From an uncultured Pseudomonadales bacterium (GTDB lineage: Bacteria > Pseudomonadota > Gammaproteobacteria > Pseudomonadales > UBA7434): 64,000 nt of DNA. The position numbers and the translations under genes were made by a program. Below, in pieces: positions 1 through 8,037 of this stretch (its first letter is position 1; each line of letters starts with the position of its first letter). The notes beneath the pieces were generated by a model that was not told the DNA's origin, searched no databases, and worked only from the letters and a program-made list of their open reading frames with translations. Where the stretch lies: assembly GCA_943788835.1 (NCBI GenBank), contig CALSRU010000003.1, forward strand, positions 1-64,000. The letters are read 5' to 3'.

Positions 1-285
1 CAAATAATCAAAGCGGCCGTCTTTGGCCAGTTTGGTCACTTCCTCTAGCAGGTCTTCGCGCAAGGTACAGCAGATGCAGCCATTGCTCATTTCAACGAGC
101 TTTTCTTCGCTGCGATTCAGTGATACTTCGTTTTGCACAATTGCAGCATCAATGTTGATTTCGCTCATGTCATTGACAATAACAGCGACCTTTTTGCCTT
201 GGCGATTATTGAGGATGTGGCTTAAGACTGTGGTTTTACCGGCGCCAAGAAAGCCAGAAAGTACAGTCACAGGAAGTTGATTCAT
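1..285 (-). CDS. COG0523/CobW-family GTP-dependent metallochaperone (N-terminal part)
   Basis: Translating the minus strand from the ATG at 285 gives 95 residues that run off the window edge. The start reads [20 protein letters not shown], with the G3E GTPase P-loop GFLGAGKT. It is followed by [12 protein letters not shown] (switch region) and the metal-binding CxCC motif in [13 protein letters not shown]. These are hallmarks of COG0523 proteins (ZagA/ZigA/YciC/CobW group), which deliver zinc or another metal to client enzymes using GTP. A Zur-like palindrome lies 30 bp upstream of the start, so a zinc-starvation role is likely. The C-terminal CobW domain lies outside the window, so the exact subgroup cannot be fixed. 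Confidence 0.93.
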   Translation of the reverse strand, partial: MNQLPVTVLSGFLGAGKTTVLSHILNNRQGKKVAVIVNDMSEINIDAAIVQNEVSLNRSEEKLVEMSNGCICCTLREDLLEEVTKLAKDGRFDYL

Positions 286-314
286 AACGATATGTGTCCC
301 ATAAAGGCAAATAT

Positions 315-345
315 AAATGATACGTTATATCATAACATATCATTT
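315..345. promoter_or_regulatory. Zur-like operator upstream of the COG0523 gene
   Basis: A 31-bp imperfect palindrome is centred at 330. Its core is GTTATATCATAAC, and the outer arms AAATGATA and TATCATTT are exact complements. The core resembles the gammaproteobacterial Zur box (GTTATAnTATAAC type). It sits 30 bp upstream of the minus-strand ATG at 285, where it would overlap the promoter. Zinc-responsive repression of the downstream metallochaperone is inferred from the motif and the gene family. Confidence 0.75.
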
Positions 346-673
346 GGTTGAAGGGGTTGGTCAGCGAGTCGTCTTGCGAGCGGTTGGTTTTGGGCATGCG
401 GCGCTAGGGTGTGCTTTCTGATGATTGTGGCGATAGGTCTGCAGCCTCATATCAATACTGCCGTCTCTGCGAGGCTGCCGCTTTAAAGTCAAATTCTTTT
501 GCGCATGAGAGACAAGTGATCCAAAGTGGCCTGCTTGCGTAAAGGACAGTACACTCCCAGTATTTAGGCTTAAAGCGGTCCAGTTTTAAGCTTAGGGGCA
601 ACAGCTAGCTTGTTTCGGCACCAGTCGGGCACGTTGGTAAACTAAAATAAAAATATTGAGTGAGGGGTCCGCC
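346..673. other. Intergenic region, no gene recognised
   Basis: I see no convincing coding sequence here. An 8-bp inverted repeat (GCAGCCTC at 441-448 and GAGGCTGC at 471-478) could form a hairpin, but it has no T-run. The end of the stretch holds a purine-rich Shine-Dalgarno-like GAGTGAGGGG (about 658-667), which fixes the start of the next gene at 674. Confidence 0.5.
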
Positions 674-1201
674 ATGATGAAAATCAAATCTAGCCTTTAC
701 TGTTTGACAATGCTTTTGACGTTGACCGCGCAGGTCGCCGTTGCTCGGCCGTCTATTCTCGCAGCCTGGCAGTCGGCTTACCCAGCTTCTGATTCCGACC
801 TCGTAAATTGCCAGCTTTGTCACCAGAACACATCGGGCGGTAATCCGTGGAACGCTTACGGTTGGAATATACGCCAGGGCATACAAAACAGTGGTTTAGC
901 AGCTAGCGCGGCTATCGCTGCCATTGAAGGGAACAACTCGGATGCAAGCGTCGTATCTGCGAGTAATAATCTTGAGGAAATATCTGCCAATACGCAGCCT
1001 GGGTGGACAGCTGGGGCTGTCAATACTATTTACTTTAAAAACGGCTCTACACTGACTAGCCAGACGGCGCCTTCGCTGGCGACCCCCCTCGATCCACCAG
1101 AGACTGCCACCGTTCCCATTTCATCTGGGTGGCTTGCGTTGCTTGGCTTGAGTCTGGCGTGGGTTGGCATATTCAGGGGATTAAACCGCCGTATCAAATA
1201 G
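674..1201 (+). CDS. Secreted CxxCH protein with exosortase-type C-terminal sorting tail
   Basis: A 175-residue protein. The start at 674 is preferred over an in-frame ATG at 656 because GAGTGAGGGG precedes it. Residues 1-25 form a signal peptide (KIKSSLYCLTMLL, cleavage near AVA-RP). Residues 46-50 are CQLCH, a c-type haem or CxxCH motif. The tail has the three-part sorting layout of PEP-CTERM-like proteins: VPISSGWL at 147-154, a hydrophobic helix, then a basic end (RGLNRRIK). VPISSGW resembles the IPTLxxWG signal recognised by exosortase H, and a small exosortase gene lies at 46.2 kb in this window. Whether the single CxxCH binds haem is not known. The precise function is unknown. Confidence 0.8.
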   Translation: MMKIKSSLYCLTMLLTLTAQVAVARPSILAAWQSAYPASDSDLVNCQLCHQNTSGGNPWNAYGWNIRQGIQNSGLAASAAIAAIEGNNSDASVVSASNNLEEISANTQPGWTAGAVNTIYFKNGSTLTSQTAPSLATPLDPPETATVPISSGWLALLGLSLAWVGIFRGLNRRIK

Positions 1202-1283
1202 CTTGGTATGACTATTCGGTTTTTGGTGGGCAGCGCTTTTAATGCCTGTCAATAAAACAGGGGTAAAACGCGGTCGAAAAAAA

Positions 1284-1320
1284 AGCCCTAATGCCTACTT
1301 AAGGCTTATTAGGGCTTTTT
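1284..1320. terminator. Bidirectional intrinsic terminator
   Basis: AGCCCTAAT (1284-1292) pairs with ATTAGGGCT (1308-1316), with an inner GCCT/AGGC stem. There is a T-run on the plus side and an A-run on the left that serves as a T-run for the minus strand. It can end both the CxxCH gene and the tmRNA gene. Confidence 0.85.
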
Positions 1321-1324
1321 TGTT

Positions 1325-1680
1325 TGGTGGAGACGGCGGGAGTTGAACCCGCGTCCGTCAGTCCTCTGCCATCGGCTCTACATGCTTAGCACCATCTATT
1401 AATTTAATTTCTCTCGACCCAATGGCCAGGGTGATGAGAAACGAGCCCAGTAAAAGTTTTGCCCGTTGGCCCTGAACATACCGCCAGACTAGCTTGTTCT
1501 GTATGACAGTCGCTTCTCGTTTACAAGCATCCGATGGCAACTGCTAGCAGGGATTAGGCTGCTAGAGCGTAGTTTTCGTCGTTGGCAACTATAAAGTTAC
1601 AGCGATTGTTTAACGAGAGTCACTACCCTCTCGGCATGCACCTTTGGTTTTGTAACCGGCGTCGAATCCGGATCGTCCCC
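1325..1680 (-). ncRNA. ssrA: Transfer-messenger RNA (tmRNA)
   Basis: The minus strand begins GGGGACGATCCGGATTCGAC at 1680 and ends with a tRNA-like T-arm (GGTTCAACTCCCGCC) and CCACCA at 1325. The length is 356 nt, normal for one-piece tmRNA. The tag reading frame is at 1554-1586 and encodes ANDENYALAA followed by TAA, which is the degradation tag added to stalled nascent chains. The RNA works with SmpB, encoded about 1 kb away on the same strand. Confidence 0.98.
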
Positions 1681-1697
1681 AAATTAAGTACCTTATA

Positions 1698-1703
1698 AGT
1701 ATA
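1698..1703 (-). promoter_or_regulatory. Likely -10 box of the ssrA promoter
   Basis: The minus strand has TATACT at 1698-1703, about 18 nt ahead of the mature tmRNA 5' end, as expected if RNase P trims a short leader. No clean -35 hexamer is visible. Two copies of the palindrome CTTATAAG (1692-1699 and 1718-1725) flank this box. Confidence 0.5.
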
Positions 1704-1778
1704 CGCTAATCTCTGTACTTATAAGATAAATTACTCACTAAACACCAGCCTTTTAAAGTTTAGGCGGCACCATACAGC

Positions 1779-2393
1779 CTAGGTGGCAACGGCTTTCATA
1801 AAAAAAGTGACGCAGCGCCGGATATGTTGGTCGATATCATCATCGCTGCAGTACGGCAAACCGAGTAGGCGGCGCTGTAATTCTTGCCCGCGAACTAAGG
1901 ACAGAAAATGTTTGGCTGCTGACTCTGTATCGGCTGCGACCATACTAATTTCGCCCGCTAATGCTTTGACCTCAAAATAGCTACTTAGTTGCTCGGTAAG
2001 CCACTGTGGCCCGGCTTCCCAAAAGAGCTTAGACACAGTGGGGTACTGATCGCTGCCGCTGATGCAGATTTTGTTGAGTTGCAGCGATTCATCACTGAGT
2101 ACCAGTTCGGCTATGCGGTTGCCAACGGCGAGTAGTACTTCTTCAAAACTTTTGTTGGTGTCAAAAAGATTTTCGGTAAGCTCATGCCTTTGGCAGGCTT
2201 CTTCTATAGCGGCGGTGAAGAGCGCCTCTTTACTGCCGAAGTGGCTGTAAAGCGTTTGCTTGGCTACGCCGGCATGCAACGCAATTTGGCTCATGCTGGT
2301 GTTTTCAAAACCCAGCTTAAGAAACAGTTGGCCAGCGCGCTCGATAATGGTGGCGCGCTTGTCGGTGTTTGATTTTTTTGCACTATTTTTCAT
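1779..2393 (-). CDS. TetR/AcrR-family transcriptional regulator
   Basis: 204 residues. The N-terminal 60 residues form a typical TetR helix-turn-helix domain: RATIIERAGQLFLKLGFENTS, then MSQIALHAGVAKQTLYSHFGSKEALF. The rest is an all-helical ligand/dimerisation domain of AefR/TetR_C type (for example RGQELQRRLLGL). The effector is unknown. No divergent efflux or enzyme gene adjoins it: smpB, the next gene, is on the same strand. A palindromic element about 100 bp upstream may be its operator (autoregulation, inference). Confidence 0.9.
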   Translation of the reverse strand: MKNSAKKSNTDKRATIIERAGQLFLKLGFENTSMSQIALHAGVAKQTLYSHFGSKEALFTAAIEEACQRHELTENLFDTNKSFEEVLLAVGNRIAELVLSDESLQLNKICISGSDQYPTVSKLFWEAGPQWLTEQLSSYFEVKALAGEISMVAADTESAAKHFLSLVRGQELQRRLLGLPYCSDDDIDQHIRRCVTFFMKAVAT

Positions 2394-2488
2394 AGGGTTA
2401 ACAATTCTTTAAGCTGGAGCCTGCATTGCTGGCACCAAAGCCATGTGTGGCTATTGGCCGCGACTGCGAATAGTAAACCTTATAGAAT

Positions 2489-2502
2489 AGACGGTCTAGT
2501 CT
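2489..2502. promoter_or_regulatory. Possible TetR operator (AGAC-N6-GTCT)
   Basis: AGACGGTCTAGTCT is an imperfect inverted repeat about 100 bp upstream of the TetR start, just after the A/T-rich stretch TTATAGAAT. Half-sites of this type are common in TetR-family operators. Assignment rests only on position and symmetry. Confidence 0.35.
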
Positions 2503-2619
2503 GATGGAGGTGCTGAGGGGTGTGACGGCGTTGCTTGGCGGCATTAAGAGCTCGCTTGGTGGGCGCCGAGATCTTATAGCTAAATGGAGAAGAATGCAGT
2601 GAGATACGGGTTGGGCGTA

Positions 2620-3099
2620 TTAATCGTTGTGTTGGCGCACGACCCGTTGTTTTTGTCGATTCCAGTCGCGGTCTTTTTCGGTCGCGCGCTTGTCGTAATC
2701 CTTCTTACCCTTGGCAATACCAATTTCGCATTTAACCAAGTGCTTTTTCCAATACAGCGACAGCGCGACGCAAGTGTAGCCCTCTTGCTGAGTGGCCGCA
2801 AAGAGTTTGCCCAGTTCGCGCTGGTTGAGCAACAGTTTACGGGTGCGAGTGGGGTCGGCAATAACATGGGTGCTGGCCGATTTGAGCGGCTCCATGTGTG
2901 AGCCTAGTAGCCATGCTTCGCCATCTTTGAGCAGTACATAGCTGTCGACCAGCTGGCACTTACCCGCCCGAATGCTTTTGAGCTCCCAGCCCATTAACAT
3001 CATGCCGGCTTCAAATTTGTCGGTGATGTGATAGTCATGCCACGCTTTTTTGTTCTTCGCGATCACGTTGGTATTAGTTTGAGGCTTCTTTTTAGACAT
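2620..3099 (-). CDS. smpB: SsrA-binding protein SmpB
   Basis: 159 residues, the usual length. The sequence contains [20 protein letters not shown] and [14 protein letters not shown] of the OB-fold core, and the basic C-terminal tail [17 protein letters not shown], which enters the ribosomal mRNA channel. SmpB binds the tRNA-like part of tmRNA and brings it to stalled ribosomes. It lies about 0.9 kb upstream of ssrA on the same strand, with the TetR gene between them. Confidence 0.98.
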   Translation of the reverse strand: MSKKKPQTNTNVIAKNKKAWHDYHITDKFEAGMMLMGWELKSIRAGKCQLVDSYVLLKDGEAWLLGSHMEPLKSASTHVIADPTRTRKLLLNQRELGKLFAATQQEGYTCVALSLYWKKHLVKCEIGIAKGKKDYDKRATEKDRDWNRQKQRVVRQHND

Positions 3100-3300
3100 G
3101 AATGACTTCTAATTAAACACGGGTCGTTTTGCTGGGTTGCGACGCTGCAGTATAGCAGTGAAGATGCACGCAATTGGCGGTTAGCCCGCTAATCGGTGAA
3201 TAGTAAAGGGCGATGATAGTGGCAATTCGTGTACAGGCCAATACACTACGCTTTTTAGCGCAATGAATCATTAACTACCGTTGAGTGATCCCGCAAACGA

Positions 3301-3615
3301 ATGAATGACTCAAAGACACCCAAGCTGGCGATTGAAGTGGCTTATGCTACGCCGGCAAAACAAAAAATTATTGTGTTGCAGGTCGATGCCGGTTGCACCG
3401 CCTATGATGCGGCAGTGCAATCGGGTATTGCGGCTGAGTTTGGCGGTGTGGATTTAACGGTCGCAAAAATGGGTATCTTTGGTAAGTCAGTAAAACCCAA
3501 AGAATACGAGCTGCGCGCCGGTGATCGTGTCGAAATTTATCGTCCCTTGGTGGCTGATCCTAAAGCGGCGCGCAAAGCGCGGGCTGAAAAATCGCGTCAG
3601 GCGGCTGAACATTAA
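3301..3615 (+). CDS. rnfH: RnfH family protein (UPF0125)
   Basis: 104 residues with a ubiquitin-like/ThiS fold. The core LAIEVAYATPAKQKIIVLQV, the VDLTVAKMGIFGKSVKP segment and the C-terminal GDRVEIYRPLVADPKAARK motif are diagnostic of RnfH. It is divergent from smpB. In many gammaproteobacteria ratA lies between smpB and rnfH, but here the 200-bp gap holds no ratA frame. The biochemical role of RnfH is not established. Confidence 0.93.
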   Translation: MNDSKTPKLAIEVAYATPAKQKIIVLQVDAGCTAYDAAVQSGIAAEFGGVDLTVAKMGIFGKSVKPKEYELRAGDRVEIYRPLVADPKAARKARAEKSRQAAEH

Positions 3616-3625
3616 GCTGCCGGCA

Positions 3626-3663
3626 GTTGAGGGGCGATTAAGCGGTTAAGGGGCGATTGAGAG
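3626..3663. repeat. 19-bp tandem duplication after rnfH
   Basis: Two adjacent 19-bp units (3626-3644 and 3645-3663) share the block AGGGGCGATT and differ at a few positions. They begin 11 bp after the rnfH stop codon. Confidence 0.7.
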
Positions 3664-3673
3664 GCCCTCTTGT

Positions 3674-4141
3674 CTAGCTAGCAGAGGTGTTTATTTCGTT
3701 ATTGACTTCATCTGTCGCTTCACTGGCGCTGGTTGCTTCGTCGGGTTTTGCCGCTTTGGGAAATTCATAATCGGTATTGATCTCATTCACTATGCCTTGG
3801 TCGAACGTGAGCGTTAGGCTTTTTGCGATGGTGCTGCCATCGGCCAAGCGCAGCGAATACAAGTAGTGCCAGTGCTCGTCATGCAATGCATCGACCACCA
3901 GCGGGGTCCCGAGTACGTAGCGCACTTGTCGCGGCGTCATGCCAACTTTGAGCTTATCCATCATGTCTTGGGTGACGATATTACCTTGTTGGATGGCAAT
4001 TTTATGCGGGCTTAAGAAACCTTTGCAGCCCACGGTTAACAGCATCAGTGCAACCACAACGCTCTGCTTAAGCAGTTTAGTGGCGGTGGTGTTAACAAGG
4101 GCCGGTATTAGCGTGTTCAGCTGAGCAAATGAAAAAGGCAT
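3674..4141 (-). CDS. bamE: Outer-membrane assembly lipoprotein BamE (SmpA/OmlA)
   Basis: 155 residues from the ATG at 4141; an upstream in-frame ATG at 4204 would add 21 residues. A hydrophobic stretch SVVVALMLLTVGC gives a lipobox ending at Cys39. The mature part contains the BamE signature VGMTPRQVRYVLGTPLVVDALH followed by HWHYLYSLRLADG. BamE is a lipoprotein subunit of the BAM complex, which inserts beta-barrels into the outer membrane. The n-region before the lipobox is unusually long, so the true start may be further downstream. It is divergent from fur, as in Pseudomonas. Confidence 0.95.
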   Translation of the reverse strand: MPFSFAQLNTLIPALVNTTATKLLKQSVVVALMLLTVGCKGFLSPHKIAIQQGNIVTQDMMDKLKVGMTPRQVRYVLGTPLVVDALHDEHWHYLYSLRLADGSTIAKSLTLTFDQGIVNEINTDYEFPKAAKPDEATSASEATDEVNNEINTSAS

Positions 4142-4404
4142 GAAAAGGGTTTTAATCCTGTATGGTTTATTGTGAGGGGCGCTTTGTATTTGTCGGCGCG
4201 GCAAACTTCAACATGCCGCATCGCTAAGGGCCGTGCGAATGTTGGCCGGTACTGTTTTACCCATCGCTATAGTGCAATAATACTGTAGATTTTAGAGAAT
4301 GCTACTATCGGGTCTTGGCAGACTAAATAATAGCGTTTTAATGCAGCAAATACGCGCAGCAGTGTATAGAGCTGGCGTGCGATTGTCATATGGGTGTCAT
4401 GGAA

Positions 4405-4824
4405 ATGAGTGCAGAAAATCAAGAATTACGGCGTGCGGGCCTCAAGGTTACGCTGCCGCGCCTGAAAGTCTTGCAGTTGCTTGAAAATGCCTCGGATGCT
4501 GACCGGCACATGAGCGCCGAAGACGTTTACAGAGGCTTGCTTGAGGCGGGCGAAGATGTGGGTCTGGCTACAGTTTATCGCGTGTTGACTCAATTTGAAG
4601 CAGCGGGTTTAGTGGTGAGGCACAATTTTGAAGGCGGGCATTCAGTGTTCGAAATTGAGCGCGGCGAGCATCATGACCATATGGTGTGTGCTAAAACCGG
4701 TGAAATCGTTGAATTTTATGACGCCGAGCTTGAGGCCTTGCAGCATAAAATTGCTGAGCGTCATGGCTTTGAAATCATTGATCACAGTATGGTCCTGTAT
4801 GTAAAACCTAGGCACGTTGATTAA
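4405..4824 (+). CDS. fur: Ferric uptake regulator Fur
   Basis: 139 residues when started at 4405, giving MSAENQELRRAGLKVTLPRL, which matches the usual Fur N-terminus; in-frame ATGs at 4390 and 4399 are alternatives. The winged-helix DNA-binding part contains LATVYRVLTQFEAAGLVVRH. The metal-binding part contains HHDHMVCAKTGEIVEF and ends IDHSMVLYVKPRH. As in Pseudomonas Fur, the second zinc-ligand cysteine pair of the E. coli protein is missing. It represses iron-uptake genes when loaded with Fe(II). Confidence 0.96.
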   Translation: MSAENQELRRAGLKVTLPRLKVLQLLENASDADRHMSAEDVYRGLLEAGEDVGLATVYRVLTQFEAAGLVVRHNFEGGHSVFEIERGEHHDHMVCAKTGEIVEFYDAELEALQHKIAERHGFEIIDHSMVLYVKPRHVD

Positions 4825-4841
4825 TTTTTTCATCCCAACAT

Positions 4842-6056
4842 TTGGAGCGAGCGCCAATTACCTCACGTTATCCCTCTGAAGATCATGCCAATTCCCCGTT
4901 AAAATTTGCCGATAGGGTGGCTGATATTGAGCCTTTTCGCGTGGTAGAAATGTTGACCCGCGCGGGCGAATTACAAGCCGCCGGTGTTGATATTGTCCAT
5001 ATGGAGGCGGGCGAGCCAGATTTCCCTACCCTGCCTCAAGTAGTGGCGGCAGCGAAGGCAGCGCTCGATGCAGGCCATACCTCGTACTCGCCCGCGGCGG
5101 GCATCCCGCAGCTGCGCGAGGCGCTCTCGCGTTGGTATCGACAGCAACACAATTTGGATGTACCGGCCGAGCGCATCATGATTACGCCTGGCGGCTCGGG
5201 TGCCTTATTGTTAATGAGTGCGCTGTTGGTCAACCCCGGGCAGGGCATTTTAATGACCGACCCTGGGTACCCATGCAATAGACACTTTTTACGCTTAGTT
5301 GAGGGGCGGGCGCAGCTTGTACCCGTTTCGGCGGAGCAACGTTTTCAATTAACTGCGCCCGTTGCCGAGCAATATTGGCGTGATAACACCGTGGGTGTGA
5401 TGGTGGCCTCACCGTCAAATCCGACGGGTACTGCACTCACCACCGATGAGATGCAAGCTTTGCTGGCATTATGTCAGGCGCGCGGCGGCAATTTAATTGT
5501 TGACGAAATTTATCAAGACCTGGTGTTTGGTGATGCTGCGGCGTCAGTGTTAGGTATGACAGACCAAGCTTTTGTGCTTAATAGCTTTTCAAAATATTTT
5601 GGTATGACTGGCTGGCGCTTGGGTTGGATGGTGGCACCTGCCCAGGCCATTCCTGCATTAGAAAAGCTTGCGCAAAATTTGTTTATTTCTATGTCTACTC
5701 CCACTCAGTATGCGGCGCTAGCAGCTTTTGAACCCGAGGCGTTGGCGGTCTTAGAGCAGCGTAAAAAAGAATATGCGCTGCGACGTAACTACCTATTGCA
5801 AGAGTTGCGTGCGATTGGTTTTGGTATTGAAGCTGAGCCGGTTGGTGCGTTTTATATTTATGCCAATATTCGTGGCTTAACGCAGCTCGACTCAAAAGAT
5901 TTTTGTTTGCAGTTGCTGGAGGAGCACGGCATTGCCATTACCCCGGGTGCCGATTTTGGTACTCACTTAGCATCGGAGCATGTGCGCTTTGCTTTCACCA
6001 CTTCGATTGAAAAGTTGCAAGAGGCGGTGCGGCGCTTGCGAAAAATGTTTTGCTGA
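4842..6056 (+). CDS. PLP-dependent class I/II aminotransferase
   Basis: 404 residues from a TTG start at 4842, 18 bp after the fur stop codon. The fold-type I signatures are present: MEAGEPDFPTLPQV, YSPAAGIPQLREALSRWY, SPSNPTGT, VDEIYQDLVFG, and the Schiff-base lysine in NSFSKYFGMTGWRLGW. The pattern is that of the aspartate/alanine-type aminotransferases. The amino-acid substrate cannot be read from the sequence. The TTG start is chosen because no ATG precedes the conserved KFADRVADIEPFRVVEM region and the spacing to fur is tight. Confidence 0.9.
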   Translation: MERAPITSRYPSEDHANSPLKFADRVADIEPFRVVEMLTRAGELQAAGVDIVHMEAGEPDFPTLPQVVAAAKAALDAGHTSYSPAAGIPQLREALSRWYRQQHNLDVPAERIMITPGGSGALLLMSALLVNPGQGILMTDPGYPCNRHFLRLVEGRAQLVPVSAEQRFQLTAPVAEQYWRDNTVGVMVASPSNPTGTALTTDEMQALLALCQARGGNLIVDEIYQDLVFGDAAASVLGMTDQAFVLNSFSKYFGMTGWRLGWMVAPAQAIPALEKLAQNLFISMSTPTQYAALAAFEPEALAVLEQRKKEYALRRNYLLQELRAIGFGIEAEPVGAFYIYANIRGLTQLDSKDFCLQLLEEHGIAITPGADFGTHLASEHVRFAFTTSIEKLQEAVRRLRKMFC

Positions 6057-6083
6057 TTTATTTTTTCATTATGCTCTGGGCAC

Positions 6084-6121
6084 TTTTCCCAGCAATTTCT
6101 CCGGTAATTTCCCCAGCTAGC
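6084..6121. repeat. Degenerate 12-bp tandem repeat after the aminotransferase gene
   Basis: Three successive 12-13-bp units begin TTTTCCCAGCAA, TTTCTCCGGTAA and TTTCCCCAGCTA. They start 28 bp after the aminotransferase stop codon and lie in the gap before the convergent recN gene. Confidence 0.5.
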
Positions 6122-6138
6122 TTTCCAATTATTTTTTA

Positions 6139-7821
6139 TTAGGCTGACTCTAAGATCTCGCTGGCATGTGCCAGTGTCGAGGCTGTTACGTCGAGCCCAC
6201 CGAGCATGCGGGCCAACTCAATTTTACGCGCTTCATTATCGAGGCGATCGATGCGTGTTGTAGCATTGGCCTTAGAGATCTCTTTGCTGACTAATAAGTG
6301 CTGGCTGCCTTTGGCGGCTACTTGTGCTAAGTGGGTCACGCAAAATACTTGGCAAGTTCTGCCCAGCTCGCGTAATAAGTTACCGACTACTTCAGCTACG
6401 CCGCCGCCAATGCCCACGTCAACTTCGTCAAAAACCAATGTGGGAGTGTCGCTAGTTTGTGCGGTTACCACTTGTATCGCAAGGCTAATGCGCGAGAGCT
6501 CTCCACCCGAGGCAATTTTAGCCAAGGGCTGAGTGGGTTTGCCGGGCACCGTGGCAATTAAAAACTCAACGCTCTCATGTCCACTGCTTGACGGCGCGTC
6601 GGCTTTGCACTCGCTCAGGCTCACTTCAAATTTGCAGTGCTTCATTTGTAAATCGGTGAGTTTTTTACTCACAGCCGCAATGAGTTTTTTAGCGGCGGCG
6701 CTGCGTTTTTTGGTGAGTTGCTGGGCTTTTTTATCAAATTGCGTGGTGAGTTCGGTTTGCTCAGTCAGTAATCCGGCAATTATTTCGTCAGAGTTTTCTA
6801 GCGCTTTTAGCTCGCGGCTGAGTGTCTGATGCTGTGCGGCGAGTTGCTCGGGTTTGATGTTGTGTTTGCGTGCAATGGCGTAAATAGCATCGAGCCGTGT
6901 TTCGACGTCGCGCAAGCGCTGCGGGTCTATCTGAACGCGCTCCGCGCTAGACTGCATTTCACTTAAGGCTTCTTCAATTTGAATACTCGCTGAGTCGAGT
7001 AAATCAATAGCTCCTTGCAGGTCGGGTAACGATCTAACGCCTTCGTTTAAGTGTGCAATGGACTGGCGTGTCGCGGTTAACGCGCCACTATTATTTCCGC
7101 CACTGTCGCTATCGCATAAGTCAGTAGCTATCTGCAATTGGCGCAAAAGATCTTCGGCATTGGCTAGCATTTTTTGCTCGTCTTCAAGCTTTTGCGTTTC
7201 GCCCTCGCTGAGCGCTAACTTATCAAGTTCTTGAACTTGGTAGGCCAGTAATTGCTGGCGCGCCTCAGGGTTTTTGTTGGCTGCGCGAAACTCATTGATT
7301 TGCCTTTGCACTGCTGACCATTGTTGGGCTATTTTTGCCACTTCGGATTGTAAGTTTTGATGTTTGCCAAAGGCATCGAGCATTTGCTGGTGAGTGGCCT
7401 TGTTGAGTAGTGATTGATGTTCATGTTGGCCGTGTAGATCAACGAGCTGTTCGCCGATGGCTTTAAGGTCGGATAAGTTAACCGGACTGCCGTTGATGAA
7501 TGAGCGGCTGCGACCATCGCTTTTTAAAATGCGGCGGCAAATAACTTCGTCGCTATCGGCTTCGATCAGTTCTTTGTGACGTAACCATGCAAAGGCTGCC
7601 GATTGGGGTTTGAGGCTAAAACTGGCGGTGACTTCGGCAGCTTGGCTTTCATTGCGCAGTACGTTGGTGTTGCCGCGGCTGCCCAGCGTTAAGGCCAGGG
7701 CGTCGAGCATGACCGATTTACCGGCGCCGGTTTCGCCTGTGATGGTGCTGAGCCCCGTGGCAAACTCAAGTGCAAGTTGCTCGACCGTGGTAAAATTTTT
7801 GATTGCGATGTGGGTTAGCAT
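6139..7821 (-). CDS. recN: DNA repair protein RecN
   Basis: 560 residues from the ATG at 7821 (MLTHIAIKNFTTVEQL); an upstream in-frame ATG at 7845 is less likely. The SMC-like ATPase layout is complete: Walker A GETGAGKS at 29-36, central coiled-coil arms rich in Glu, Gln and Lys, signature ASGGELSRISLAI, and Walker B TLVFDEVDVGIGGG. RecN holds broken DNA ends together during double-strand-break repair. I did not find a CTGT-N8-ACAG LexA box in the 216 bp upstream. It is divergent from hrcA. Confidence 0.97.
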   Translation of the reverse strand: MLTHIAIKNFTTVEQLALEFATGLSTITGETGAGKSVMLDALALTLGSRGNTNVLRNESQAAEVTASFSLKPQSAAFAWLRHKELIEADSDEVICRRILKSDGRSRSFINGSPVNLSDLKAIGEQLVDLHGQHEHQSLLNKATHQQMLDAFGKHQNLQSEVAKIAQQWSAVQRQINEFRAANKNPEARQQLLAYQVQELDKLALSEGETQKLEDEQKMLANAEDLLRQLQIATDLCDSDSGGNNSGALTATRQSIAHLNEGVRSLPDLQGAIDLLDSASIQIEEALSEMQSSAERVQIDPQRLRDVETRLDAIYAIARKHNIKPEQLAAQHQTLSRELKALENSDEIIAGLLTEQTELTTQFDKKAQQLTKKRSAAAKKLIAAVSKKLTDLQMKHCKFEVSLSECKADAPSSSGHESVEFLIATVPGKPTQPLAKIASGGELSRISLAIQVVTAQTSDTPTLVFDEVDVGIGGGVAEVVGNLLRELGRTCQVFCVTHLAQVAAKGSQHLLVSKEISKANATTRIDRLDNEARKIELARMLGGLDVTASTLAHASEILESA

Positions 7822-8037
7822 GTAAAGCCTGCGGTTAATTAGCACTGCAACAGCTTGCGCCGGTGCCAGAGTTGGCGTAAGTTTATCTCAACTAATTGCT
7901 GTGTGCACTGTGAAGAGTTTGAGCCGTGAAAGCCTGCGTCAGTAATGCGAGGGTCTGAGCAGCTAAGGTCTATTGGTTAGGCTAGCGCTTTGCTTGGGAA
8001 GTACCCAGGCGCCACTTAAAAAATCTGAATATTTGCC

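Noticed and set aside
1358-1540. Minus-strand open frame of 60 codons
   Set aside because: It lies wholly within tmRNA and has no conserved features.
7822-8037. LexA box for recN
   Set aside because: I searched for CTGT-N8-ACAG and found only partial matches.
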